The notes below the pieces were generated by a model, which worked only from the letters and a program-made list of their open reading frames with translations, had not been told where the DNA came from and did not search any database. Shown here piece by piece: positions 47,685 to 59,227 of a stretch of DNA of 64,000 nt. A program made the position numbers and the translations under genes. The stretch lies in the NCBI GenBank assembly GCA_014529385.2, contig CM043950.1, positions 80,798,343 to 80,862,342 of the forward strand, in the 5' to 3' direction. How positions within the stretch are numbered: the first letter of the stretch is position 1; each line of letters starts with the position of its first letter. Source of the DNA: Adiantum capillus-veneris. Lineage: Eukaryota; Streptophyta; Polypodiopsida; Polypodiales; Pteridaceae.

Positions 47685-48609
47685 TGTGGGACGCATGTCT
47701 AACCTCACCATCCTATCTTATTGCAGTATTTTCGAGAACCACGATTAATTTGTCAAACCATGGGATGAAGTTGACTCGACTAGTGCATAGAGGCTACAAG
47801 AGGTTGTCAATATCTTGGAAAACAACTAACAACTCGCATCTCACTCAAGCTACACTCAAGTGACTGAAATCACCAAAAGCCAATCGCTCATTGCCAAACA
47901 AATCACATCCGTTATAGCATCAAATGACATCCAAACGTAATGAAACTTCTAGGACAAGTTTATAAGACCTAAGCATACATGCTTATGTTCTCAAACCCCA
48001 CTTTAGGTCAAGTTCCAAAATCGCGATTATTAACAGTAGTGGATTTTTGACATAGTTGTTTTTGACGCAGAATGCATCGAAATGCTTAGCAATGATGCCG
48101 CAATACCCCGCCCATGCTTAGTTTTTGATTTGAAAGTGTAAATTCCTAGTTATGATGAAATTAGGCCGCGGATCGGCGACACCAAAAACTACAAAATACT
48201 GTGAATGGCTTATAATGTTAATGCGTAGAGCTCTTACCTGTGGTTGCAATACAACAAACACGATCGCAATTTGACAACCGAAGAGGGAGTAGGAAGCGCG
48301 AGAAGGTGAGAAGTAAGCATCGTTAGCTCACGCTGTGTATTTCTTATCCAAAAAAATTATAAAAAACTTACAAAAATTGGTTTTTATACCTTGGCCAAGG
48401 TTTTTGGGTGGTCAAAACTAATAATCTAGAGTTCTACCAAAGCTGGGTAATGACTGGTTGATACAATCTGGAATCTTGTAGCCCCAGCTCATTAATTACA
48501 AAGTTTATCTCAGAAAATAGGAGTTACAATATTCCCAATTTATCAAAATAATAAATATTTTACAAAGAGAAATCCGAAAAATGGTGTCCGTGTTAGCTTG
48601 TTGCTAACA
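47685..48609 (-). mobile_element. Outer element 5' LTR (right)
   Basis: 925 bp, TGTGGGACGC...GCTAACA on the plus strand, paired with 17749-18583 and followed by the CACCA duplicate. It contains the core AATCGCGATT (48019-48028), the centre of the leader palindrome; the left LTR has it at 18016-18025. Confidence 0.92.
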
Positions 48610-49282
48610 CACCACTTGTTTGGCTAGGGCCTTTTTCTAGTAACTGGTACAGACAGGTTGTTTTGGTATACAAACTAATCTATTTGAAGGCTGGCCGGCT
48701 AACTGGTGTTGCCTTGATTACATGGGTTGTTGCCTTTTTTGACTGGTTGAATCGTAGTTGGATTTGGATGGGAAAAAAAAGGGGTTTTGGTAGTCCACCC
48801 TCTGTACACCAATTGTGTGCTTTATTTGCATTATGCTAGGCTGCACGATATGACTATCTCTGAGCGAACCTTGCTATACTTTACATTTTAGCCTGCCCAC
48901 TAGTAGTCAGTGCTTTCTTTTTATAAAAACTTGATATTATGGGTAATTGCTATCGGCATTTTGAGACTGCTTGTTTTTGAACAAGAAAGGGGATATACTA
49001 CTTTGACATCACTTTGGTAAGGAATGCTACCAAAAATGCATTCAGTTACGTCTTTTGTAACGTTCCCTAAACTTTGGCTGATATAATGTTATGGTGCTTT
49101 AAATATGGTATATCTTTTGTTCATGGTTCGGAGTAAAGCCTGTTTTTTTAGCAACACTCCTTGTTACTTGGAATGCTTAAGAGAAGTATATGGTAAATGA
49201 TGTAGGAGGTAAAGGATGATTTGAAGTCCGTTCACTATGATGAGTTTCTAACCTAAATAGCAAGTCTAAACTAGCTTGATAT
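48610..49282 (+). other. Continuation of the RT element after the insertion
   Basis: Resumes the sequence that was broken at 17748. No coding capacity. Confidence 0.5.
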
Positions 49283-49870
49283 TTTATACACAAACTGTAA
49301 ATAAAACTTCTTTATAAACTTCAATTGGTGGAGCTTTCGTAACTTATAAAATTGATGAAAATATATGGATAGGGGAATTCTGCCACTTGGATTAGAAGGG
49401 GGGTTGGCCTTCTAATCAAAATGATACTCTTTGACTAAAAACTTTGGGATTCTTTTAGGAAATTAGGAAAAACATATATTTCCTAACTTTGGGCTTAGCT
49501 TGTTAGGTTTTAAAAAAGTTTGTAAGATGGACATGGATAACAACTGGTATAGTCCATTGATACCTGTAAAACACATCCAAGGCTAACTGAATTGTTGTCT
49601 TGTTTGGATGGATGCAGAGAAGGACTCTATCTTATCTTGGAAGGGTTTTTTGACTTTGGCAAGCACTCCTACACTGGATGGAACACTCACTTATGATTTG
49701 GGAAGTTCTTTTACTATCTGCATACTGAAAGAGGATCTCTTTCCTACAAACATTGTACTTAAATGATTCTAATACTGAATTGTTTTTGTACTTATCTATT
49801 CTTTGTTTCATTGCCAGCTATATTTTGAATGTAAAAGTTCAATTATGTGTTATTATCTAAGATTTAACAA
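49283..49870 (+). repeat. Direct repeat A, right copy
   Basis: Partner of 12272-12862; the same orientation, scattered substitutions and small indels. Confidence 0.85.
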
Positions 49871-49871
49871 G

Positions 49872-50180
49872 TACACACACACACATCTGTGATCACACGA
49901 AGGAGAAGGAGATAGAGATGGAGCAAGAGCACTTCATAGCTTACACCTTAGAGACTAAGGATTTTTAGGTCAAATAGACCTTTTATAAGAGTTTGGCCCA
50001 TTCACACATGGGCGCCCACAGTGGCTGGTCATTGCAAAACTACTGTAAAAAAAAAAAAAGTGGTGCACCACTCATCGGCGATCACCTACGCACCTACTGG
50101 ACCAACAAGCACGGTCCATGACTCAATCAAGTAAATAATGTGTCCGTCAAATGTGATAGGGTGTCCGTGAGGGTTAACAG
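49872..50180. repeat. Dispersed repeat B (copy 2)
   Basis: Partner of 6598-6912. Here it joins repeat A directly through a CA microsatellite, whereas at 6.6 kb it stands without repeat A. Confidence 0.85.
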
Positions 50181-50489
50181 CTAGGCAACACAAGCATTTT
50201 GAAGAGTAGGAGACTCTTCACATACTTGTAAAATTATGCACTATAATGGAAAGTTGTAATATTATGATGAGATCGCGTTTTGAATGTTCACACCTATTTT
50301 GACTTTTGTTCTAGATAGTAATGTTTACAAATTTTGTACTAATGTATTTTTTGGGGCCATACCTTATGCTATGTTTGCATACTTGTTGGCCTTGTAAACA
50401 TTATATGAATGCAATGGTAGTATTTTGAGTGTTGCTTTTCACACTCAGTAAGCTAGTAACCCTAGGCAATAAGCTGGTTGACTTATCCA

Positions 50490-50935
50490 ATTTTTTGATA
50501 GTATAGATAGTTATAACTAGCATAAATGGTACTTTGTATGCTAGTTAGCATACCCGATTATGCTAGTCAACATACATGCTTCTGTGTATGCTAGTCATCA
50601 TACATGCTAATTATGTTATGTATGCTTGGTTACTACAGTTTGTATGCTAGCTAGCAAGGGGGTATGGTGGCTAGCATACTGTGTTTAGTTAGCATACCCA
50701 CTTATGTTATTTAGCATACCTACTTATGATGGTTAGCATAAATGCTACTGTGTATGCTAGTTATCATACATGCTATTTATGTTAGTTAGCATAGTGGCTA
50801 TGGTGGCTAGTATACCCAATTAACCTAGCTACTATACCTAGTTTTGCTAGTTAGCATACATGCTAGTTATTCTATGTATGCTTGCTAGCATAGTATATTG
50901 TGTGTGCTAGCTAGCATGCACAGTTACTAGTTGTT
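50490..50935 (+). repeat. TATGCTAGTTAGCATA-type array, left arm
   Basis: Dense short units around TATGCTAGTTAGCATAC and GCTAGCTAGCAT. The motif itself is nearly palindromic. Confidence 0.9.
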
Positions 50936-51076
50936 ATTATAAACACCAAAGCCGTGTATACCTCCCAGAACACACATGCACATTCCATTTCCTTTGAAGG
51001 ATATGTTGCATATGCTCCCTACAACAGGTTGGCTTGGGAATAAGCAACCACATCTATTGCACATCACAAAATAGTT

Positions 51077-51380
51077 CTAGGTTCTTTTCACAATTTCTCC
51101 TAGACCATCATGCTCATCCTTGTCCTGCCCTGATCCCAAAAAAAACCAACTCATCCCAATACCTATGAGTCCAGCATATCTTGCAACAAAATAGAAAGTC
51201 TTGTCTCTCTCAAACTGCGAGGCCGCACCATTAGACCACACCCAATGTTGCTTATGAGTGACACCGTCTTGTTGTAACCAGTCATGGTGTAGCCTATGGC
51301 ACAAATACTGCATGGATAGTCACAACCCGCATCATGCAGCCCAAAGTCAAAAGAGGGCATCTGGTTCACTTAGTCCTTTA
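51077..51380 (-). pseudogene. DDE-type transposase-like fragment
   Basis: The minus frame reads DWLQQDGVTHKQHWVWSNGA, then ASQFERDKTFYFVAR, then WFFLGSGQDKDEHDGLGEIV and KR. The pattern W-S-D/N-G-x4-QF...W-x-F-x8-HDG-x-G-x3-KR recurs in many uncharacterised, probably transposon-derived proteins with an RNase-H-like fold; this is from memory. A second frame (LHDAGCDYPCSICAIGYTMT) overlaps the upstream part. About 100 residues survive between the two mirrored arrays. Confidence 0.5.
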
Positions 51381-51699
51381 AAAAGGACATCTTCGCATGG
51401 TATTCGCAACACCATGTGTATCTATCCTTCAACTGCCTGCAAAAGAATGGCTTCAAATTCTCAAACATTCTCATGCCAATCTTGCCATATGGATTTTTTT
51501 ATTTGAATCTGTGAAAGAGCTCAACCTGCAATATCCAGATTTGATTACTATGTCTAGTAGGATAAATGAATCCAAACACGAACATACATATTGTTACCTA
51601 GGACATCCGGCATGTCCATGAAAACAAATTGGAGTGTTAAATAGCACATTCAACATCTTAACATGCATGTAACAGGGTGTGTTGACTACCATATATAGT

Positions 51700-52535
51700 G
51701 TTTTCATTATAATAATAGGTATACTAACTAGCATACTCAGTGTGCCAATAAGAATATGTGAATAGCATAGCATGTATGCTAACCAACACACAAGGTATGT
51801 CAAGCATGCTGGTGAGCATAATATATATGTTAACTAGCATAAATGGTGTTGATTAGCATACATAATGTGTTAACCAACATACTTTGTATTCTAGGTAGAT
51901 TACTAGGCATACTAACCAGCATACTCATTATGCTAAACAACATATAAGGAATGCTAGCTAGCATAAACCTTGTGTAGACAGCATACGCAGCATGCTAATG
52001 AGCATACTAGGTATGTTTACTAGCATAAAGGGTGTTAACTAGCATACATTGTGTTAAACAACATACTCAGCATGTTGGTGAGCATATTAGGTATGATAAC
52101 TAGCATAAAGGATGTTAATTAGCATACATATTGTTTTAACCAACATACTTTATAAGATTACTAGGGTGTTAATTAGCATACATATTGTGTTAACTAGCAT
52201 AGTCTGTATGCTAGGTAGGTTACTAGGCATTCTAAATAGCATACCTAGCATACTAGGAATGCTAACTAGCATAAACCTTGTGTTAAACAACATACTCAAA
52301 ATGCTACTGAGCATACTAGATATGCTTGCTAGCATAAAGGGTGTTAATTAGCATATTTTGTTAACCAGCATACTCTCTAAGATTACTAGGCATGCTAACT
52401 AGCATACTCATTACGCTAAACAACACATCCACCATACTAGATGCTAACTAGCATAAACCTTGTGTTAAACATCATACTCAGAATGCTAGTGAGCATACTA
52501 GGTATGTTAACTAGCATAAAGGGTGCTAACAATAG
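51700..52535 (-). repeat. TATGCTAACTAGCATA-type array, right arm
   Basis: Units such as ATGCTAACTAGCATAAA, GTGTTAACCAACATACTT and ATGCTAGTGAGCATACTAGG at roughly 25-60-bp spacing. It is predominantly the reverse complement of the left arm. Confidence 0.88.
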
Positions 52536-53841
52536 TTTGGTATAGGACACCTCATCATACTTTTTTGTCGATTTTAAATAAAATACTATGGGAACTAGAA
52601 AATGTGTCTTGACAAACCCTCTCGAGAAGTTTCAATATGGGAGTTAAAGTGTGATGGGCGTTGTGAGCGCGATGAAAACACACACAGAGCCTCTATAACG
52701 ACTCGACACACACTCTTGGGAAGATACACACACACACACACTATGGGGCACCACTCGGCTTACACAACACACCTGGCCGAGACAGGGAACACACCTCTGG
52801 AGTGAGAGGAGAGAGACTATCCACTTGCCCACTCCACACAGAGACACACACACACACACAAACACACACACAAAAACTCAGCTCAAAAGAGGAGAACTTC
52901 TGATGTTTAGATACAAATGAGCTTGGGCCAACACCAATGGGGCAAACAGCTCCAACAATATGGGTAAAAGATACCAGATACAATCACAAATTGGAGAAGA
53001 AGCTTCACTCACCGGAGAAGATTACACAGAAAACTAGCAGAAAAAGAGTGAGGAATTTGGAAAAATGGACAGCGCCATCGTGTCCGGAACGGCCCAAAAC
53101 CCCAGTCTACAATGTCAAAGTGCTCAAATCCGACCTCGGATGAGCAGTTTACGGCCAAAACAGGCTCCAAAATGAGCAAAAACACACCTGCGGCTGTTCC
53201 TCCTCTCTTCTCCACGTTTTTTCTGGTCTTCTCTCTATTTTTTCAGTTCCCACACTTAGCTTTATTACTTGGGCACCCTTGGCCTTTTAGATGACCTCAA
53301 ACGGACCCCGAACAGGCCAAAAACTGACCTCGCAGTGCATAGTTGTCACCTTTTTGCAGCATTGGCACACCTGGCACTCAGCGTTTTTCCAATAATGCAT
53401 CTCGCCACCACGTGAAGTGGCCCCAAAAAGTGGTCCTAATGATGACCTTTCTGCATAACTCTCACAAGAAAACACCCACGTTGGGTCCGTCCTCATTCGC
53501 GTGCAAATATTGACCTCGTTCGCCCTCCTGACGCCACTAGATGCCATCTGACGCACCTGCTGACCTCACGTCGTCGGCCCGCGGATAGCTTCTTCGAGAA
53601 GTTTTACATGCTACCAACTCCTGCTTATTGTAGAAAAAACACACTAGTATTGATAATAGTGAAAATCGCTGCACTATGTACATGTTGTCCTACCTGTACA
53701 CATGTGGGCCCCACGTAACCACCTGGCTATGGAAATTGGGCAATCCTTTATTCGATGCACCATGCATGTGTATGTACATATGCGCAATCCCTTGCTCCAA
53801 AAAACTCGTGACATAATTTGCCCATCCCCTAGCCTGCTAGA
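52536..53841. other. Microsatellite-rich intergenic stretch
   Basis: Short (CA)n runs at about 52727-52740 and 52845-52871. No supported gene. Part of it could be the 3' region or LTR of the Ty3 fragment to the right. Confidence 0.5.
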
Positions 53842-55600
53842 TCATTCATGATCAGCAGCAGCAAAGAGAGATATGAGACTCGCCGCATCACAGGTCTCCT
53901 CATCCTTCACCAACATTGCTTGCTCCACAGACAGCTCATCTTGCTCCACCATCATCAATCTAGCATGATACAATTTAAGACGCAACCCATTTACCCTTGA
54001 CTTATGTAGAACACCATCCAGGTTAGCCAGCTGATATGTGCCATTTGAAAAACACTCCACTACCTTGAAAGGGCCTTCCCACTTAATTTGAAACTTCTTT
54101 TGGAAGGTGTTGTCCAGCTTACTGTTGTAGCGCAAAAACAAGTCATGTTTCTTGATACCCTTACTTTTGACCTTTTCATTTATCTTTGCCAAAGCCTTAT
54201 CCTGCATCTGCCCATAATGCTCCAATGCGCTCATCCTATCCAACTGGACCTCTTGTAACTGCAAGAGCCTCTCATTGAATGCATCACTAGGCGGCCCAAG
54301 CAACTTCTCTAACATATTGACCGCAGGCAACTCTACCTCCACAGGCAATAGTGCTTCCTTTCCATACACCAAATGAAATGGAGTAAACCCTGTATCTGTC
54401 TTCACCGAAGTATGGTAAGCCCATAATGCACTAGGCAATTCCAAATCCCAATTCTTTCCTTGGTGCTCTGTCACTTTCGAAAGAATCTGTACCAACTCAC
54501 CATTGAATCTTTCATTTAAGCCATTACACTGTGGGTAATAAGGAGTGGTATGCTGGTGCCTAATCTTCATCTTTGTGCATAAGAAGTCTAGCAGTTTAGC
54601 TCTAAATCCTGGCCCCTTATCTGAAAGTAGCTCTAATGGCACCCCAAACTTGCAACATATTTCATCATACACAAATTTTGCCACATCCTTTGCAGTGATC
54701 TGTTTTACTGCTATAGCCTCTGCCCATCTAGAAAGATAGTCCATTGCCGTCAAAATATAGCTTTTGCCCCTGCTTGTGATAGGTAACGGGCCTATTGCAT
54801 CAATCCCCCACTTTTCAAACACATCAAACACCATAATGGTTTTTCGTAGCTCTGGCTTCAACACTCTCTTCCCAAATGCTTGACACCTATTGCAAGACCT
54901 ACACCAATGGTGAACATCCTTGTGCAAACTAGGCCATACATACCCCTCTTGCAAAATCTTATGCAAGGTGATCTTTAGAGCAAAATGGCCACCACATGCG
55001 CCTTCATGATTCTCTTCTAACACTCTGTAAAGCTCCTCCCGCCAAGGTACACGTCTCAACACGAGATCATCCCCTTTCATGTATAAGACATCACCAATCA
55101 ATTTGTACCTGTATGCTCTATGCACAAAGCCATACTTCTTAGACTTCTGAATCTCCTTTGGAATGATTCCTGTTAGCAAAAACTCCTCTTCTTGAGCCAA
55201 ACTTTCCCGGCCATGATAAAGAGGTAAATTGGTCCTCAACACAAATAGCTCCCCAATCATGCTTTGAGCTGCTTCATGTGCCTCTCCATTTAGAGCACGT
55301 TCAATGTGTCTGATGCTCCATGCTTCAATTTTTTTTAACAGGCCTTTAATTCTGAAGCACATTTCCTTCAATGAGGTGTTCTTGCTCTTCCACACACCCA
55401 GCACTTGCTTCACCACTAACAAGGCATCACCTTTTATGCTCAACCTTCAAACCCCATGCTTCAAACAAATGTGTAATCCGGCTTCCAATGTAGCATATTC
55501 AGCCTCATTGTTACTATGCGCATCGAATTTGAACCCTCTCTTGCATACTAGCTTCCCCTCTGGATCATAAAGTGCTATACCCCCTGAAGCTGCATCGTGG
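53842..55600 (-). pseudogene. Ty3/gypsy RNase H end and integrase, 5'-truncated
   Basis: Minus-strand sense starts mid-domain near 55600 with DAASGGIALYDPEGKLV (RNase H first strand), a stop near 55450, then a 533-residue open frame. It has the integrase zinc finger (H..H..CRSCNRCQ, about 54970-54890), core D in KWGIDAIGP, D in LLSDKGPGF and E in NGLNERFNG (the D,D35E triad) and a C-terminal FQIKWEGPFKVVECF fold. All catalytic residues are present. gag, protease and RT are missing: the homology ends abruptly at about 55600, where unrelated sequence begins. No LTR was identified. Confidence 0.9.
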
Positions 55601-55802
55601 CTCCATTAGGAAATTTCGGAGGTCATTTGGAGGGCCTTCTAAGAAAATGTATTTTTTGCACTCTCTCTCTAGAAAAAATGGCAAATAAAAGAGCTGGGTC
55701 TTTCATAGTAAAACTTCAAAAGTGTACTTTAAGTAGATTCTTTACTCTTCTGAACATTCGTTCGTAGTGATTGAGGGATAATCCTCTTTTCAGTTGCATT
55801 GA
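55601..55802. other. Left junction of the 3' gene cluster
   Basis: Sequence unlike the retroelement, beginning near TTAGGAAATTTCGGAGG, immediately before the first exon of the next gene. It may hold the terminus of an inserted element. Confidence 0.4.
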
Positions 55803-58644
55803 ATGAACAACGTCAATATGGAGGGAACGAGGCTAACATGGAGGGACGAATCCGCAGCCGCTATTCACTTTCCATTAAACCTGCACATTTGGCTAATGGC
55901 GCACTCCTCAAATGGCACAAATGTTACCCAGAAACGAGCCAAATATCACCTTCACATTGATTTGGACAATGAGTACCAACCATTGATTAAGCGCAGTAAA
56001 ACAAACACACATATACCTCCCGCCTCCATAGACACGCTCAGAGCTCAACACATAGATATCTGGACGAGAGGCTCTCTCTACCCTAAGAATCCAATAACTA
56101 ATGCGTCTCCACCGTTTGTCAATCCTACAAGCTTATTAACCTTTGCTCGTGATGGAGAAAAGGGCCTTCTGGGTTATTGTAAATCACTTACAAGAGAAGC
56201 TGAAACTTACAAGAGCATTCTCCAAGCTCAACAATGTGAGATTGTTCACCTTTCACATTTACATTCTACAGATCAGGTTACCATTTTGCAACATAAAACA
56301 GAGGTACAAGAACTGAAAGGAAAGGTGTGAAGTTGTCAAATGAAGGACACCATCTTGGGTGGTCGTATCCGAAAGAAGAAATTGTGCAATCTTGAAACAT
56401 TGCAGGTTGCATCAGGAGGTCTCAAGAAAAGAATCCGAGCATTAAGGTGATGCTTCTTGGTTGGCTACATTGTCTTAGTTAAGTAATCTTTTTGTTTTTT
56501 CTTGTTATGCATTGTTTTCATGTGCCTAAATAGTGTTAGTGAAGCAAATTTTCTGTTATTTACTTATGCATTGTCTTCATGTAGAGATTCAATCTATCCT
56601 GACAAGGAAAACATTGACCCCAAAGCCAATATAGGAAAGAGATTGAAGCCACTTATAAGTAGAAGCCTGGCAGCAGATATAGTACATGACAAGAAGTTTA
56701 AGGTTCTACAAAGAAATGTAGTGGACCGCTTTATTTCAGAGAACTCAGTGCCTACAAAAGAGATACAAGGCACACTTGATTCACTTGGTGTAAGCAAAAG
56801 AGGATATTCGGCTATCCAAAAGTCTGTCTCATCCATCTTTGTTAGGAAGGGTATAAAATCCAAACTTCTACCATCAGCCTCAAGTGTTTGGAAAGAGAGG
56901 CTTCAGCTTAACGAGGCACAGGGAGACTATCTTGGACAACCCTTTCATATTAAAGCAACTTACAGTGGCCATGGAGCGAACATGGCATATGATGAGTTCA
57001 ACAATATTTTTATGGACCTGCGGATACTACAGAAGAGAATGGTGGAGTTTTACAACATCACATTTGAAGAGTCACGTGGGCTATTACATTTTGTGTTAAA
57101 ACTGGATGAGTGTGAGCTTCTTAAAGAGAAAAAGCTAGAGCGTGTTACTATTACTTTAATGAACAGAGCCCTCTCAAAGTGTCCCAGTGATGATCCTTTA
57201 TATTTTAGTGTTCAATCAGAATCTAACATATGGTGGCTTGGTGCGTTTGAGATAAGCGATATTCTTAAGTAAGCTCAAATGTTCAGATCTACTTAAGTCT
57301 CACTTATTTTGTGTTGCAGGTAAAGAAAGAAGATCATGAGATTCTATATTGGGTGTTCCATCGAACTAATATTCCGGAGGTGATTGATCGACAGACTAAC
57401 CAGGGAGAGGTACTACGTCTAGATGGAAGGGGAGACTCTCAAGTTCAGTGGCATCTTGCAGGTGACCTTAAAACATTAAAGTGCATGTATAATTGTGGAA
57501 TGGGTGCAATGGCAAAGTCACCGTGTTTGTTCTGCATGGAGCCTGAAAAGGTCATGGACCCAAAGTGGTGGAGAAAAGCTCCAACACGTCACATTGAGGA
57601 TCCTGCTTTTCGACCCGTTTTGAAAATACCACTTGTGAATGTCCACATTTGTACAATGCATGCCCTTTGTAGAATCGTGGAGAAATTGGTCTACTTATAC
57701 ATCGGGTTTTCTTGGAAGATTAAGAACTCCGCAGAACGACAAGTAGCCCTGCAGTGCTTAGAAATGGTACTGTCGGATATGGGGCTTCATGGTGGCAATG
57801 TGAAAATCCAACGGGATGAAAAGAGATCAACTGCTGAGAAGGATGTCGCATGCAAACCATCCATCGGTGGGGTGAAGGCACGGAGGTTTTTATCTAAGCC
57901 CCAAGGTACAAGAGATCCAAAGCTAACAAAACATGGAAAAATATATAACACATCTTATGTTAGCAAGGTAGAGTATCAGAGCTGGAAAAAGCTACATATT
58001 GCAGTCAAAGACCACGAACCAACTACTCGTAACGCGAAGGCTGAGGTTTGGCGATCAATAGACATCTTATTTTTGATGTGCGACAAAGATGACTGGTCAC
58101 AAGGTGATATGAACAAGTTCAAGGAAAATCTCAACCTTCTGAAAAAATCATTCAAGACAGCATGGATAGACACCCAGATTACTCACTACATGGTATTATA
58201 ATGTATTTCTTTCTCTCTTATGTGCAAATATGTGACTGTAAAACATTCTAACTAATCTGTTTTCATATCCAACACATCATCTTCAATCATTTGCCATATT
58301 TTATACAGAAGTATGGGAACCCGGCAATATGGAATACCCAAGGGATGGAAAAGTCTCATTACATGGCGAGAAATGCTTATTTCAGGCACACACGACATGG
58401 TGGCTCTCGAATCAAGGCTAACAGTTTGAGAGAACTATTTGAATGGTTCTATCGTAGAATCATTCATCGAATGCAGGCAAAAGAAGTCTTGGAAAATTCA
58501 GCAACAGCACAAGCCATCAGACATTTACAACAACAAAAAGCTAAAAGATCAATGGCATACAACAACTCCGGAGCTCGTGAAAGTCAACGAAGGTGGAGAG
58601 AGACAATGGTGTATGTGAATCACAAGTGGAGAAAGATACTCTAA
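55803..58644 (+). CDS. RNase-H-fold transposase-like gene, five exons
   Basis: Exons fit 55803-56324, 56406-56446, 56585-about 57270, 57320-58192 and 58309-58644. The first two junctions keep frame (..ELKGK/VASGGLKKRIRAL/RDSIYPDKENIDP..). The N-terminus is a coiled-coil-like segment. Later motifs are HLAGDLKTLKCMY (Asp), SPCLFC (CxxC), VHICTMHALCRIVEKL, ITHYM and TQGMEKSHYMARNAYF (Glu). Asp, CxxC, then an IxxxH block, then H and Glu is the order seen in RAG1/Transib-type transposases and related uncharacterised families. The residue expected to be the second Asp reads Cys in HICTMHAL, which may mean loss of activity. The exon 3/4 junction lacks an in-frame GT donor. At exon 5, in-frame text (HIIFNHLPYFIQ) extends upstream of the only AG. 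Family assignment is inference. Confidence 0.6.
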
Positions 58645-58707
58645 GTGGATGACATTGTACAAAATTTATGTAATACATGATCTTATACAATTGCTACTTG
58701 AAGTGTA

Positions 58708-59162
58708 TCAAGATTTTGCAGGTTCAATTTTGTTTTTTGGCACGTCACCCTTGTAACGAATCATGAGATGTTTGCCATACTCTAAAAGTTCATCTAGGTT
58801 TTGTCTACCAAGAGCTAGTGCCATTGCTGTGTAGGTGTAGTAATACGCTGCCCGACCACCTGTATAGCCTGGGCAGTAACCAAAACAATCTCTAGCAAAC
58901 ACTTTGTCCACAAGAATGACTTTATCTGCACTTTTGGGAAGCACCGGTCCACCCAAGAAGCGTGATAGTGTCTTGAATGTGTAAGTTGCTATTGAACCCT
59001 CTTGTGACATGGAATTGTGAAAAACTACTATCGGCGACTTGCAAAGCTTTGAAAGGTACTGTGCTAGGGCCGCATCCCTTCCTCGATACTCTCTTGTCCG
59101 GCGCCGAAGGAAGTCATCCTTGTCAGCAATCCAAGACTGCACATACAATGTCAGAAATGACA

Positions 59163-59227
<65 letters not shown>

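Larger units (their letters stand above)
17749..48609 (-). mobile_element. Outer LTR retrotransposon, 30.9 kb, with nested insertions
   Basis: Direct LTRs at 17749-18583 and 47685-48609 both read TGTGGGACGC...GCTAACA on the plus strand. The five bases outside each end are identical: CACCA at 17744-17748 and at 48610-48614, a 5-bp target-site duplication. In minus-strand sense a PBS touches the 5' LTR (47659-47684) and a purine tract touches the 3' LTR (18584-18600). Order in minus sense: leader with palindromes, gag and first protease (45.7-41.1 kb), nested LTR element (about 41.0-31.6 kb), unassigned sequence, ParB/methyltransferase gene (26.95-23.6 kb), 3' ORF (22.2-18.6 kb). No RT or integrase is seen. 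The element is therefore either non-autonomous or has lost pol. Confidence 0.92.

Noticed and set aside
50490-52535. CRISPR-like array
   Set aside because: The spacing is irregular, the units are diverged and nearly palindromic, and the context is a plant nuclear repeat.
52602-53294. Small genes in the CA-rich stretch
   Set aside because: Short frames on both strands, low complexity, no motif.
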